Assembly (NCBI GenBank): GCA_949840905.1
Contig: CATKXW010000008.1
Location: forward strand, 1 to 64,000
Reading direction: 5' to 3'
DNA: 64,000 bases
Source: an uncultured Eggerthellaceae bacterium
GTDB lineage: Bacteria; Actinomycetota; Coriobacteriia; Coriobacteriales; Eggerthellaceae
Both the position numbers and the translations under genes were made by a program. The notes beneath the pieces are model-generated. The model did no database searches and was not told the origin of the DNA. It saw nothing but the letters and a program-made list of their open reading frames with translations. Shown piece by piece: positions 34,813 through 42,327 of this stretch (positions are counted from its first letter, which is position 1; each line of letters opens with the position of its first letter).

Positions 34813-35778
34813 ATGACCGCTCTGATGCAACAACAGCAAAACGACGCGCTCGCATTCCTGTGCTCTGGCCAAGGATCGCAGAGACCGGGCATGGGGGCCG
34901 ACCTGCTCGACATCCCCGAAGCCGCCGCGGTGTTCGCCTGCGCGAGCGACGTGTTCGGTCGCGACATCGCGGCTTTGTGCCGCGCCGAGACCGACGCCGA
35001 GGCCGAAGCGCTGAACGACACCCGCAACGCCCAGGCCGCCATCGCCACCCTGTCCATCGCCATCGGCCGCGCGCTCATGGCCCACGGCGTGGTGCCTGCT
35101 TCTTTGGTGGGCTTCTCGCTGGGCCAGGTGAGCGCTATCGCTCTTTCTGGGATGCTCTCCGACGAGGACGCGTTCCGGCTCATCGCCGAGCGCTCCCGTA
35201 TCATGGGAGAGGTGGCCGACGCCCATCCGGGCTGCATGAGCGCATTCCTGAAAGGCACTCCTGCCGAGGTGGAAGCCCTGTGCGCAGAGCTCGCTCAAGG
35301 CGATGTGCTGGCACCGGCCAACTACAATTCCGCCGCCCAAACGGTCATAGCCGGCACCGCCGACGCGGTAGCGCGGGCCGAGGAAGCCTGGAAGGAGATG
35401 GGCAAGCGCGCAACGCGACTGGCCACCTCCGGTGCGTTCCATAGCCCCTTGATGGCGGCGGCGCGCGAGCCGTTCGCCACGGTGCTCGACAGCCTCGACT
35501 TCGCCGAACCGCAGATGACGGTCATCTGCAACACCGATGCCGCCCCGCTCGATGCCGCCACCGTGCGCATGCGACTGGTAGAGCATCTGACCAACCCGGT
35601 GCGCTTCCAACAGAGCGTCGAGGTGCTCACCGAGCACGGCGTGACCGACTTCGTCGAGGTGGGCTACGGCAGCGTGCTCGCGAACCTGGTGAAGCGCTGC
35701 GCCCCGGAAGCCTCCCGCATCTGCGTGCAGGATCGCACCAGCTACGAGGAGTGCCTCGCGACCTACGGGAAGGCCTGA
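34813..35778 (+). CDS. fabD: Malonyl-CoA:ACP transacylase
   Basis: 321 residues. It loads malonyl groups onto ACP. The start of the fold is LCSGQGSQRPGMGADL; the nucleophile is Ser in GFSLGQVSAI and the His is in SGAFHSPLM. The motif around the nucleophile is GFSLG, versus GHSLG in most relatives. The oxyanion Gln and the conserved Arg (ERSRIMG) are present. It is 59 bases downstream of fabK. A terminator-like hairpin straddles its stop codon. Confidence 0.94.
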   Translation: MTALMQQQQNDALAFLCSGQGSQRPGMGADLLDIPEAAAVFACASDVFGRDIAALCRAETDAEAEALNDTRNAQAAIATLSIAIGRALMAHGVVPASLVGFSLGQVSAIALSGMLSDEDAFRLIAERSRIMGEVADAHPGCMSAFLKGTPAEVEALCAELAQGDVLAPANYNSAAQTVIAGTADAVARAEEAWKEMGKRATRLATSGAFHSPLMAAAREPFATVLDSLDFAEPQMTVICNTDAAPLDAATVRMRLVEHLTNPVRFQQSVEVLTEHGVTDFVEVGYGSVLANLVKRCAPEASRICVQDRTSYEECLATYGKA

Positions 35779-35797
35779 TAAGGCCTTCTTCTCTTCC
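35770..35797 (+). terminator. Attenuator-like hairpin at the fabD stop
   Basis: AAGGCC (35770-35775) pairs with GGCCTT (35782-35787) across TGATAA, which contains the fabD stop, and CTTCTCTTCC follows. It could trim transcription between fabD and fabG. The stem is short. Confidence 0.4.
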
Positions 35798-35842
35798 TGA
35801 CCCCCGTTCTTCTCACCGACCCCTGAAAGGCGACCCATCCCC

Positions 35843-36601
35843 ATGACCGACACCGACATCACCCGCGCGGCCATCGTCACGGGCTCCTCTCGTGGCATCG
35901 GAGCCGCCGTCGCGCGCGCTCTAGCCGAAAGCGGCATGAACGTGGCGCTGAACTGCTCCAGCGAGCGCTCGCTGGCCGAGACCGAGGCGCTGGCCCGTGA
36001 ACTGGCCGCCGCCCATGGCATACGGGCCCTTGTGGCCGTGGCCAACGTAGCTTCGGCGGAAGAGGCCCAGCAGATGGCCGATACGGCCCTGGAGGCCTTC
36101 GGCCGCATCGACGTGCTGGTGAATAACGCCGGCATCACCCGCGACGGCCTGGCCGCGCGCATGAGCTGCGAGGACTTCGACGCCGTCATCGACGTGAACC
36201 TGAAGGGTTCCTTCCATTGCGCCAAGGCGGTCATGCGGCCCATGATGAAGCAACGCTACGGCCGCATCATCAACATGAGCAGCGTCTCGGGCGTCTACGG
36301 CAATGCCGGTCAGGTGAACTACGCCGCCTCCAAGGCCGGCGTCATCGGCATGACCAAGACCCTGGCCAAAGAGCTCGCCCGCAAGAACATCACCGTGAAC
36401 ACCATCGCGCCCGGCTTCATCGACACCGCCATGACCGCCGCTCTCAGCGACGAACAGCGAGAAGCAGCGGCGGCGCGCATCGGCATGGGACGCCTCGGCG
36501 CCCCCGAAGACATCGCCGACCTCGCCCGGTTCCTCGCCTCTGAGGAAGCCGGCTACATCACCGGACAGACCATTTGCGTAGATGGAGGACTGACCCTATG
36601 A
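35843..36601 (+). CDS. fabG: 3-oxoacyl-ACP reductase
   Basis: 252 residues. NADPH-dependent ketoreductase of the short-chain dehydrogenase family: GSSRGIGAAVA nucleotide motif, NNAGITRDG, catalytic Ser in INMSSVSG and Tyr-Lys in YAASKAG, and PGFIDTAMT. The C-terminal GQTICVDGGLTL is typical. Its stop overlaps the fabF start as ATGA. Confidence 0.95.
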   Translation: MTDTDITRAAIVTGSSRGIGAAVARALAESGMNVALNCSSERSLAETEALARELAAAHGIRALVAVANVASAEEAQQMADTALEAFGRIDVLVNNAGITRDGLAARMSCEDFDAVIDVNLKGSFHCAKAVMRPMMKQRYGRIINMSSVSGVYGNAGQVNYAASKAGVIGMTKTLAKELARKNITVNTIAPGFIDTAMTAALSDEQREAAAARIGMGRLGAPEDIADLARFLASEEAGYITGQTICVDGGLTL

Positions 36602-37875
36602 ACGATCCGACCAGCACCCGTCGCGCGGACGGCACCCATCGCGTCGTGATAACCGGCTGCGGCGTGGTCTCGCCCGCTGGCGTGGGCACCGAAGCTCTAT
36701 GGGACGCATTGCTGAACAAGCGCTGCTGCATCAGCGCCATCGAGCGCTTCGACACCAGCGACCAGGAAGTGCACATCGCCGGTGAGGTGCGCGGCTTCGA
36801 CGGCACCGAGCATGGCCTCTCCAAGAAGGAGACCCGGCGCTTCGAGCGCTTCGTGCAGTATGCCATCGTGGCTGCCGACGAAGCCATCGCCCAGGCCGGC
36901 CTCGACATGGAGCAAGAGGATCCCACCCGCGTGGCCATCAGCTTCGGCAGCGGCATCGGCGGCATCGACGAGCTGGGGCGCGGCTTCAACACCTTGGCCG
37001 AGAAGGGTCCCAAACGGGTGAACCCGTTGTTCGTGCCCACCATGATCACCAACATCGCCGCTGGCAACCTCGCCATCCGCTACGGCATGAAGGGCGAATG
37101 CATCGACGTGGCCACCGCTTGTGCCACCGGTGCTCACAACATCGGCGGAGCGGTGCGCAGCATCCGTCACGGCTATGCCGACGTGGCGCTGGCCGGTGGT
37201 TCGGAAGAGTCCGTCTCAGGCATCTGCATCGCTGGATTCGCGAACCTCGGTGCTCTATCGAAGAGCGAGGATCCCGAAGCGGCCTCTCTTCCCTTCGACG
37301 CCCGTCGCGCTGGCTTCGTGGCCGGTGAGGGCGCAGGCGCGGTGATACTGGAATCCCTCGAGCACGCGCTCGCCCGCGGAGCCCATATCATCGCCGAGGT
37401 GACCGGTTTCGGCTCTACCGGCGACGCCTATCACATGACCGCTCCGGAGCCGAGCGGCGAAGGCGTAGTGCGCGCCATGCGCCAGGCCCTCGACGAAGGC
37501 GGCTTCACCCCTGCCGACATCGGGCACCTCAACGCCCACGGCACCGGCACCCCCGCCAACGACTCCACCGAGTCGCGGGCTCTCCAACAACTGTGCGGCG
37601 AGGAAGCGGCCGCTCAGGTGCCCGTGACCTCCATCAAGGGGACCACCGGCCACACTCTCGGCGCTGCCGGTGCCATCGAGGCCATCATCTGCGCCCTTTC
37701 CGTGGCCAACCAGTGCGTGCCGCCCACCACGGGCTTCGCCGAGCCGGCCGAGGATTGCCCCGTCACCGTGGTGACCGAGACCTTGAAGGACCGCCCCCAG
37801 AAGGTGGCGCTGTCCAACTCCTTGGGCTTCGGCGGCCACAACGCCTGCCTGGCGATCTCTCCTTATGAGGAGTGA
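36598..37875 (+). CDS. fabF: Beta-ketoacyl-ACP synthase II
   Basis: 425 residues from the ATG that overlaps the fabG stop. Chain-elongating condensing enzyme. Catalytic Cys in ATACATGAHNIGG; His residues in NAHGTGTPAND and KGTTGHTLGAAG; the gating tail is NSLGFGGHNACL. The upstream open frame to 36574 is not used since it lies in fabG. fabZ starts 3 bases after its stop. In the streptococcal cluster accB would lie between fabF and fabZ; here there is no room. Confidence 0.95.
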   Translation: MNDPTSTRRADGTHRVVITGCGVVSPAGVGTEALWDALLNKRCCISAIERFDTSDQEVHIAGEVRGFDGTEHGLSKKETRRFERFVQYAIVAADEAIAQAGLDMEQEDPTRVAISFGSGIGGIDELGRGFNTLAEKGPKRVNPLFVPTMITNIAAGNLAIRYGMKGECIDVATACATGAHNIGGAVRSIRHGYADVALAGGSEESVSGICIAGFANLGALSKSEDPEAASLPFDARRAGFVAGEGAGAVILESLEHALARGAHIIAEVTGFGSTGDAYHMTAPEPSGEGVVRAMRQALDEGGFTPADIGHLNAHGTGTPANDSTESRALQQLCGEEAAAQVPVTSIKGTTGHTLGAAGAIEAIICALSVANQCVPPTTGFAEPAEDCPVTVVTETLKDRPQKVALSNSLGFGGHNACLAISPYEE

Positions 37876-37878
37876 CCC

Positions 37879-38334
37879 ATGATAAACATCACCTACCCCG
37901 CTAACAAAGACCAGATAGAGCACATCCTCCCCCATCGCGATCCCTTCCTGTGGGTGACCCGCGTGCTGGAATGCACGCCAGGCGAGCGCGTGGTGGCCGA
38001 GCTGGATGTCGATCCGGACCTGCCGCTCTTCCAGGGGCATTTCCCCGACTATCCGGTGCTGCCAGGCGTCATCCTGATGGAAGCGCTCGCCCAGGCCGCC
38101 TCCATCGCCGTGCTGGTGCAGCGCGACGAGGAGAACACCATCGGCTTTCTCACCGGCATCGACGGTGCCAAGTTCCGCCGTCAGGTGCGCCCGGGCGAGA
38201 CCGTGCGCCTCGAGGGCACCATCGTGAAGGCGAACCGTCGCCTCTGCGTGGCCGAGGTGGCCGCTTACGTAGGCGACGAGGTGTGCGCCACCGCCACTCA
38301 GAAATACGTGATGGCCGAAGGAGATGCCGCTTAG
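37879..38334 (+). CDS. fabZ: 3-hydroxyacyl-ACP dehydratase
   Basis: 151 residues, hot-dog fold. ILPHRDPFLWVTRV holds the catalytic His and FPDYPVLPGVILMEALAQAA the catalytic Glu. It dehydrates 3-hydroxyacyl-ACP. No fabM/fabA isomerase is visible, so unsaturated fatty acids, if made, must come from another route. In related clusters accC would follow; here accDA follows after 78 bases. Confidence 0.95.
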   Translation: MINITYPANKDQIEHILPHRDPFLWVTRVLECTPGERVVAELDVDPDLPLFQGHFPDYPVLPGVILMEALAQAASIAVLVQRDEENTIGFLTGIDGAKFRRQVRPGETVRLEGTIVKANRRLCVAEVAAYVGDEVCATATQKYVMAEGDAA

Positions 38335-38412
38335 GCTGGTTCCTTCCCCTGGAAGGCCCATCGGTTCAGCCATCGAGCTTCGAGCACCCTATGGAAAGGT
38401 CGGAACAGGATC

Positions 38413-40929
38413 ATGACCCATACCGAAGGATACGTTGACGTGACCGCCGCCCGTGATGGAGCGGTACCTTCGACCGAGACCGAGAGCACCGCGGAAGCCC
38501 GCGAAGAGGGTGTGGCCGTATCGGTGCGGCTCGAATACATCGCCGATGAGCTGACGGCCGCCCTACAGAAGCGCGGAGGTCACAACCGCTCGCTGCCCGG
38601 TGCCGAAGACGTCCCCGCAGGGCAGCTTTCTGAACCTGCGAGCATCGACGAGGTCAAACCGGCTCCCAACGCTGTGAGCGTGGGGCTGAAGGGCGTTCAG
38701 GACAATGCTCCCGGGTTCTCTCCCCGTCGCTTCGGCCTCGCCTCGCCCGCTGAAGAGGTGCCCGCTGACGCGCCCCGCGTGCTGGTGATGGCCCAAGGCA
38801 AGACGGCCAAGCAATCGCTTCCGGTCATCGCGCAGGCGGGCATGCGCACCATCGCGCCGGTCACCGCCGACCGCAAGCTCGACTCGGCGCCGAAGCTGGC
38901 CCATGAGATGGTGGATCTGGGCGAGAAGCACAGCCCGGCCCTGTTCGAGAACGCCTTCGCCGTGCTCGAGGCGGCGCGCGCCTGCGAGGCCGACGCCGTG
39001 TTCCTGTGCGATGGTGCCGCGAACCTGGCCACCGACGACCGATTCCTGCGCAAGCTGCATCGCCTGGGCATCGCAGCCTTCACCCCCACCGCCCCCGAGA
39101 TCGCCTTCGGCTGGACCGAATGCGTGCCCTCGGGCGATGGCGAGGAGGACGCGCGCAGCGAGTGGGCCGTCTGCCACCACTGCAAGCTCACCTTCGATCG
39201 GCTCGACTTCGTGGAGAGCGGCCATCGCTGCCCCAGCTGCGACGCGCTCACGCGCATGGGCAGCGACGATCGCATCGCGCAGGTGCTGGATGCAGGCTCT
39301 TTCCAGGAATGGGACGCCCATATGGACGAGACCGATCCCCTCTCCTTCGAGGGCTATCAGGACAAGATAGCCAGCCTGCGCTCGAAGACGGGACTCGACG
39401 AGGCAGTGCGCACCGGGCGCGGCACCATCGGCGGCATGCCCGTGGCCATCGGCATCATGGAGACGAGCTTCCTCATGGGGTCGATGGGAAGCATAGTGGG
39501 CGAGAAGGTATCGCGCCTGTTCGACCGCGCCACCGAAGAGGGACTGCCCGTCGTGGTGTTCTGCGCCTCCGGCGGTGCGCGCATGCAAGAGGGCCTCATC
39601 TCGCTCATGCAGATGGCCAAGACCTCCTGCGCCGTACAGCGCCATAGCGCAGCCGGCTTGCTCTACGTGGCCGTGATCACCGATCCCACCTTCGGCGGCA
39701 TCACCGCCTCCTTCGCCACCGAAGGCGACATCATCCTGGCCGAGCCGAAGGCCCTTCTCGGGTTCGCAGGTCAGCGCGTCATCCGCGACACCATCAAACA
39801 AGAGCTGCCCGAGGGCTTCCAAACGGCGGAGTTCGCCTTAGAGCACGGCCTGATCGACCGCATCGTGGAGCGCGAGTCCATGCGCGACGAGCTGGGGCGC
39901 ATCCTCGCTCTGCATGACCCCGAGGCTGCTCTTCACTCCCCCTACGGCGCTCAGTTCGCCGACGCCTACACAGAAGCGGGCACGGTCACGGTCAGCGACG
40001 TTGCCAAACGCGGCGAGCGCCGCCTCGACTTCGCGTCCAAGATCCCCTTCGTGAACCGCTTCGTGCAGCCGGGCGACCCGGTGAAGCAGCTGGAGCGCCA
40101 TGCGGCCCGCGAGCTGCGCCGCTCCGGCATCTCCCAGACCACCACGCCGGGCAGCGCTTGGGAGAGCGTGCAGATGGCTCGCAACGTGCACCGGCCCACC
40201 TCCCTTAAGTACCTCGACGCCCTGGTGGACGGCTTCATCGAGCTCCATGGCGACCGCGCCTTCGGCGACGATGGCGCCATCGTGGGCGGCATCGGCTGGG
40301 TGGACGGTCGGCCGGTCACCATCATCGCCCAAGAGAAGGGCGCCGACCTCAACGAGCGCATCCGTCGCAACTTCGGCTGTCCCCAGCCGGAAGGCTATCG
40401 CAAGGGCATCCGCCTGATGCAACAAGCCGAGAAGTTCGGACGCCCCATCGTGTGCCTCGTGGACACCCAAGGCGCGTTCTGCGGCACCGAGGCCGAAGAA
40501 CGCGGCCAGGGCAACGCCATCGCCGACTCTCTGACCTGCATGGCATCGTTGCACGTGCCCGTCGTGAGCGTGCTGGTAGGCGAAGGCGGCAGCGGCGGTG
40601 CCCTAGCGCTGGCCATGGGCAACCGCGTTGCCATGCAGGAGCACGCCGTCTACTCGGTGCTTTCGCCAGAAGGCTTCGCCTCCATCCTGTGGAAGGATCG
40701 CAGCCGTGCGCCCGAAGCAGCCGAGGCCATGCGGATGAGCGCCGAGGACGTCCATCGCATGGGCGTGATCGACGATATCCTGTTCGAGGGAGAGAGCGGT
40801 GCCCACGAAGAGCCCGAAGGGGCTATCCGCAACGTGACCGAGTACGTGAACCGCACCCTGCGCGAGCTGCGCGCGCTCTCGGGCGAGGAGCTCTACCGCC
40901 AGCGCCACGAGAGGTTCGCTCGGTTCTAG
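38413..40929 (+). CDS. accDA: Acetyl-CoA carboxylase carboxyltransferase, fused AccD-AccA with a degenerate biotin-carboxylase-like N-terminal domain
   Basis: 838 residues. Residues 1-115 are polar and low in complexity, with no biotinyl MKM motif. Residues 121-235 follow the length and pattern of the pre-ATP-grasp domain of biotin carboxylase (AccC): RVLVMAQGKTAKQSLPVI where AccC has 'ANRGEIALRI', then a Rossmann-like GMRTIAPV, AHEMVDLG, ADAVFLCDGAANLATDDRF in place of 'HPGYGFLSEN', and GIAAFTPTAPEI. AccC catalytic signatures are lost and no ATP-grasp follows. Residues 254-276 are the AccD zinc ribbon (CHHC...CPSC), and 300-520 the AccD crotonase domain. Residues 555-838 are AccA: LHGDRAFGDDGAIVGG, LVDTQGAFCGTEAEERGQ and GEGGSGGALALAMGN. 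It moves the carboxyl group from biotin to acetyl-CoA, forming malonyl-CoA. accB and accC are absent from the cluster. The stop is in the GTTCTAG repeat. Confidence 0.9.
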   Translation: MTHTEGYVDVTAARDGAVPSTETESTAEAREEGVAVSVRLEYIADELTAALQKRGGHNRSLPGAEDVPAGQLSEPASIDEVKPAPNAVSVGLKGVQDNAPGFSPRRFGLASPAEEVPADAPRVLVMAQGKTAKQSLPVIAQAGMRTIAPVTADRKLDSAPKLAHEMVDLGEKHSPALFENAFAVLEAARACEADAVFLCDGAANLATDDRFLRKLHRLGIAAFTPTAPEIAFGWTECVPSGDGEEDARSEWAVCHHCKLTFDRLDFVESGHRCPSCDALTRMGSDDRIAQVLDAGSFQEWDAHMDETDPLSFEGYQDKIASLRSKTGLDEAVRTGRGTIGGMPVAIGIMETSFLMGSMGSIVGEKVSRLFDRATEEGLPVVVFCASGGARMQEGLISLMQMAKTSCAVQRHSAAGLLYVAVITDPTFGGITASFATEGDIILAEPKALLGFAGQRVIRDTIKQELPEGFQTAEFALEHGLIDRIVERESMRDELGRILALHDPEAALHSPYGAQFADAYTEAGTVTVSDVAKRGERRLDFASKIPFVNRFVQPGDPVKQLERHAARELRRSGISQTTTPGSAWESVQMARNVHRPTSLKYLDALVDGFIELHGDRAFGDDGAIVGGIGWVDGRPVTIIAQEKGADLNERIRRNFGCPQPEGYRKGIRLMQQAEKFGRPIVCLVDTQGAFCGTEAEERGQGNAIADSLTCMASLHVPVVSVLVGEGGSGGALALAMGNRVAMQEHAVYSVLSPEGFASILWKDRSRAPEAAEAMRMSAEDVHRMGVIDDILFEGESGAHEEPEGAIRNVTEYVNRTLRELRALSGEELYRQRHERFARF

Positions 40930-40964
40930 GTTCTAGGTTCTAGGTTCTAGGTTCTAGGTTCTAG
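40923..40964. repeat. Tandem repeat, six copies of GTTCTAG
   Basis: Six perfect 7-base copies, 42 bases. Each contains CTAG, so TAG occurs on both strands, and because 7 is not a multiple of 3 the array stops all six reading frames. accDA ends in the first copy and the convergent tail-anchored gene ends in the last, so changing copy number would not alter either protein. Confidence 0.97.
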
Positions 40965-41806
40965 GCACCAGTGAAGGTGGGCACCACGAACAGCAAGACG
41001 AGCGCCACCGCCAGCGAGATAGCGCCGAGAACGACGAGCGCCTTCACTTGAAAGGGCACTATGCTCTTACGACTGAGCTCGCGATTGACGATGGTCGGTT
41101 TGCCGCGACGAGTGGTGGGCGCCCCCATGAAGCGGTGCTTGCTCCCCGTCTCCGGCGTGCCTTCGAAGCCTTGCCCGGCTCGTGAATGCCAGCGCATGTT
41201 CGAATCCACCGAGTCGATGTCGGGCTGATGCCGATCGCGCTCGTCGATGGTGTAGCCCACTAGCATCTGATGCTCGTTGAAGGCCCGTGAGTCGATGGAG
41301 CCGCGACCGTCTATGACCTCACGATTGCCTACGCGCCCGTATTGGGCGCGCATGAGCGGGTCGCGCGTGGCCCGCTGGTATTCATAGTTCTCTTGCCAGG
41401 TCCGAGTGCGCTCCTGGCTCTCTTGGGAGGATAGCGGGGTCGCGGCGCGTTCGCGGCGATCAGCCAGCTGCGCTCGAGCCTGCTGCTGGGCCACCCGCTG
41501 GCGCGATAGCACTTCATCCTGCTCCATCTTGCGCTCGAAAGCGCGCTGATCCTGTTGACGGGCCAGAAGCTCCGCCCGCTGAGCCGCCCGAGCAGCCGCT
41601 CGGGTCGTGTTCTGAAGATACTCCGCCGAAGCGTTCTGTGAACGCGTCCGAGCATCCTGTGCCCGCTGGACATCCTCGGCCGCATAGGCCTGCAGGATGC
41701 TGTCCCGGGAAGGCCGTGTGGTCACCTTGCCCCGCGAGCCGCCTACGACCGCCTCCCGCACCATCACGCGATCGCGCCGCTGCGCATCTTCTGGAATCTC
41801 AGCCAT
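40961..41806 (-). CDS. Tail-anchored, Gln/Arg-rich protein of unknown function
   Basis: 281 residues, family not recognised. Residues 30-150 are very rich in Arg, Gln, Ala and Glu with heptad-like spacing and probably form a long coiled coil. Residues 150-250 are polar and contain REVIDGRGSIDSRAFNEHQ. A single hydrophobic helix (about 257-277) ends 4 residues from the C-terminus, so it should be a C-tail-anchored membrane protein with its bulk in the cytoplasm. It converges on accDA and shares the stop-codon repeat with it. A role in membrane-attached scaffolding can only be guessed. Confidence 0.65.
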   Translation of the reverse strand: MAEIPEDAQRRDRVMVREAVVGGSRGKVTTRPSRDSILQAYAAEDVQRAQDARTRSQNASAEYLQNTTRAAARAAQRAELLARQQDQRAFERKMEQDEVLSRQRVAQQQARAQLADRRERAATPLSSQESQERTRTWQENYEYQRATRDPLMRAQYGRVGNREVIDGRGSIDSRAFNEHQMLVGYTIDERDRHQPDIDSVDSNMRWHSRAGQGFEGTPETGSKHRFMGAPTTRRGKPTIVNRELSRKSIVPFQVKALVVLGAISLAVALVLLFVVPTFTGA

Positions 41807-41952
41807 GGAACCCGATCCTTATCGGCACCCTTACATTGCGACCATTCTACCAAACATCCTGCTGTCCCATTGACCACTTCCTCGAGCCAAGGAGCCGTCT
41901 CGCGAATGCGACCCCCCTCCTCCAACAAGAGCGTTACCATACCGTAAGGTTC

Positions 41953-41977
41953 TCATATACCCCCAGGGGGTATATGA
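41953..41977 (+). promoter_or_regulatory. CsoR operator upstream of csoR-copA
   Basis: A perfect 12+1+12 palindrome, TCATATACCCCC / A / GGGGGTATATGA. The core TACCCC...GGGGTA is the known CsoR/RcnR-type operator. TATGAT (41973-41978) overlaps its right arm as a likely -10, with TTCTCA 17 bases upstream, so the bound repressor would block the promoter. Confidence 0.85.
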
Positions 41978-42007
41978 TATGATGATACGGAATGAAAGGA
42001 GTCGAGC

Positions 42008-42310
42008 ATGGATGACGGTAAGGCTGTTCGGCGCTATAAGGCGACCCCCCGAGACGAAGAGCTGCAACGAGATGTGACCCGACGGCTCAATCGGGCCATC
42101 GGGCAGCTGAACGGCGTGAGAGACATGATCGAACAGGGCCGCTACTGCGGAGATGTGCTCACGCAACTGGCAGCAGCCCAGAGCGCCGTGCGGCGCGTAT
42201 CCGAGCTGGTGCTGCACGATCATATGCGCACCTGTGTGGCTCAGCAGCTTCGCCAAGGTAACGACGATGTGGTGGACGAGGTCATCGACCTCATGCGCCG
42301 CTTCTCATAG
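42008..42310 (+). CDS. csoR: Copper-sensing transcriptional repressor
   Basis: 100 residues, all-helical CsoR/DUF156 family. The Cu(I) ligands Cys47 (RYCGDVL), His72 and Cys76 (LHDHMRTCV) are all present, which favours copper over nickel or formaldehyde sensing. AAAGGAG lies 7 bases before the ATG. It represses its own promoter through the palindrome just upstream, and releases DNA when copper binds. copA follows after 17 bases. Confidence 0.93.
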   Translation: MDDGKAVRRYKATPRDEELQRDVTRRLNRAIGQLNGVRDMIEQGRYCGDVLTQLAAAQSAVRRVSELVLHDHMRTCVAQQLRQGNDDVVDEVIDLMRRFS

Positions 42311-42327
42311 GAAGGCAGGACCCTACC

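Noticed and set aside
34210-36243. 677-codon minus-strand open frame opposite fabK, fabD and fabG
   Set aside because: Antisense shadow; Ser/Ala/Arg-rich composition and no family resemblance.
40923-40964. GTTCTAG array as a CRISPR or a phase-variation switch
   Set aside because: The unit is only 7 bases with no spacers, and copy changes leave both proteins intact.
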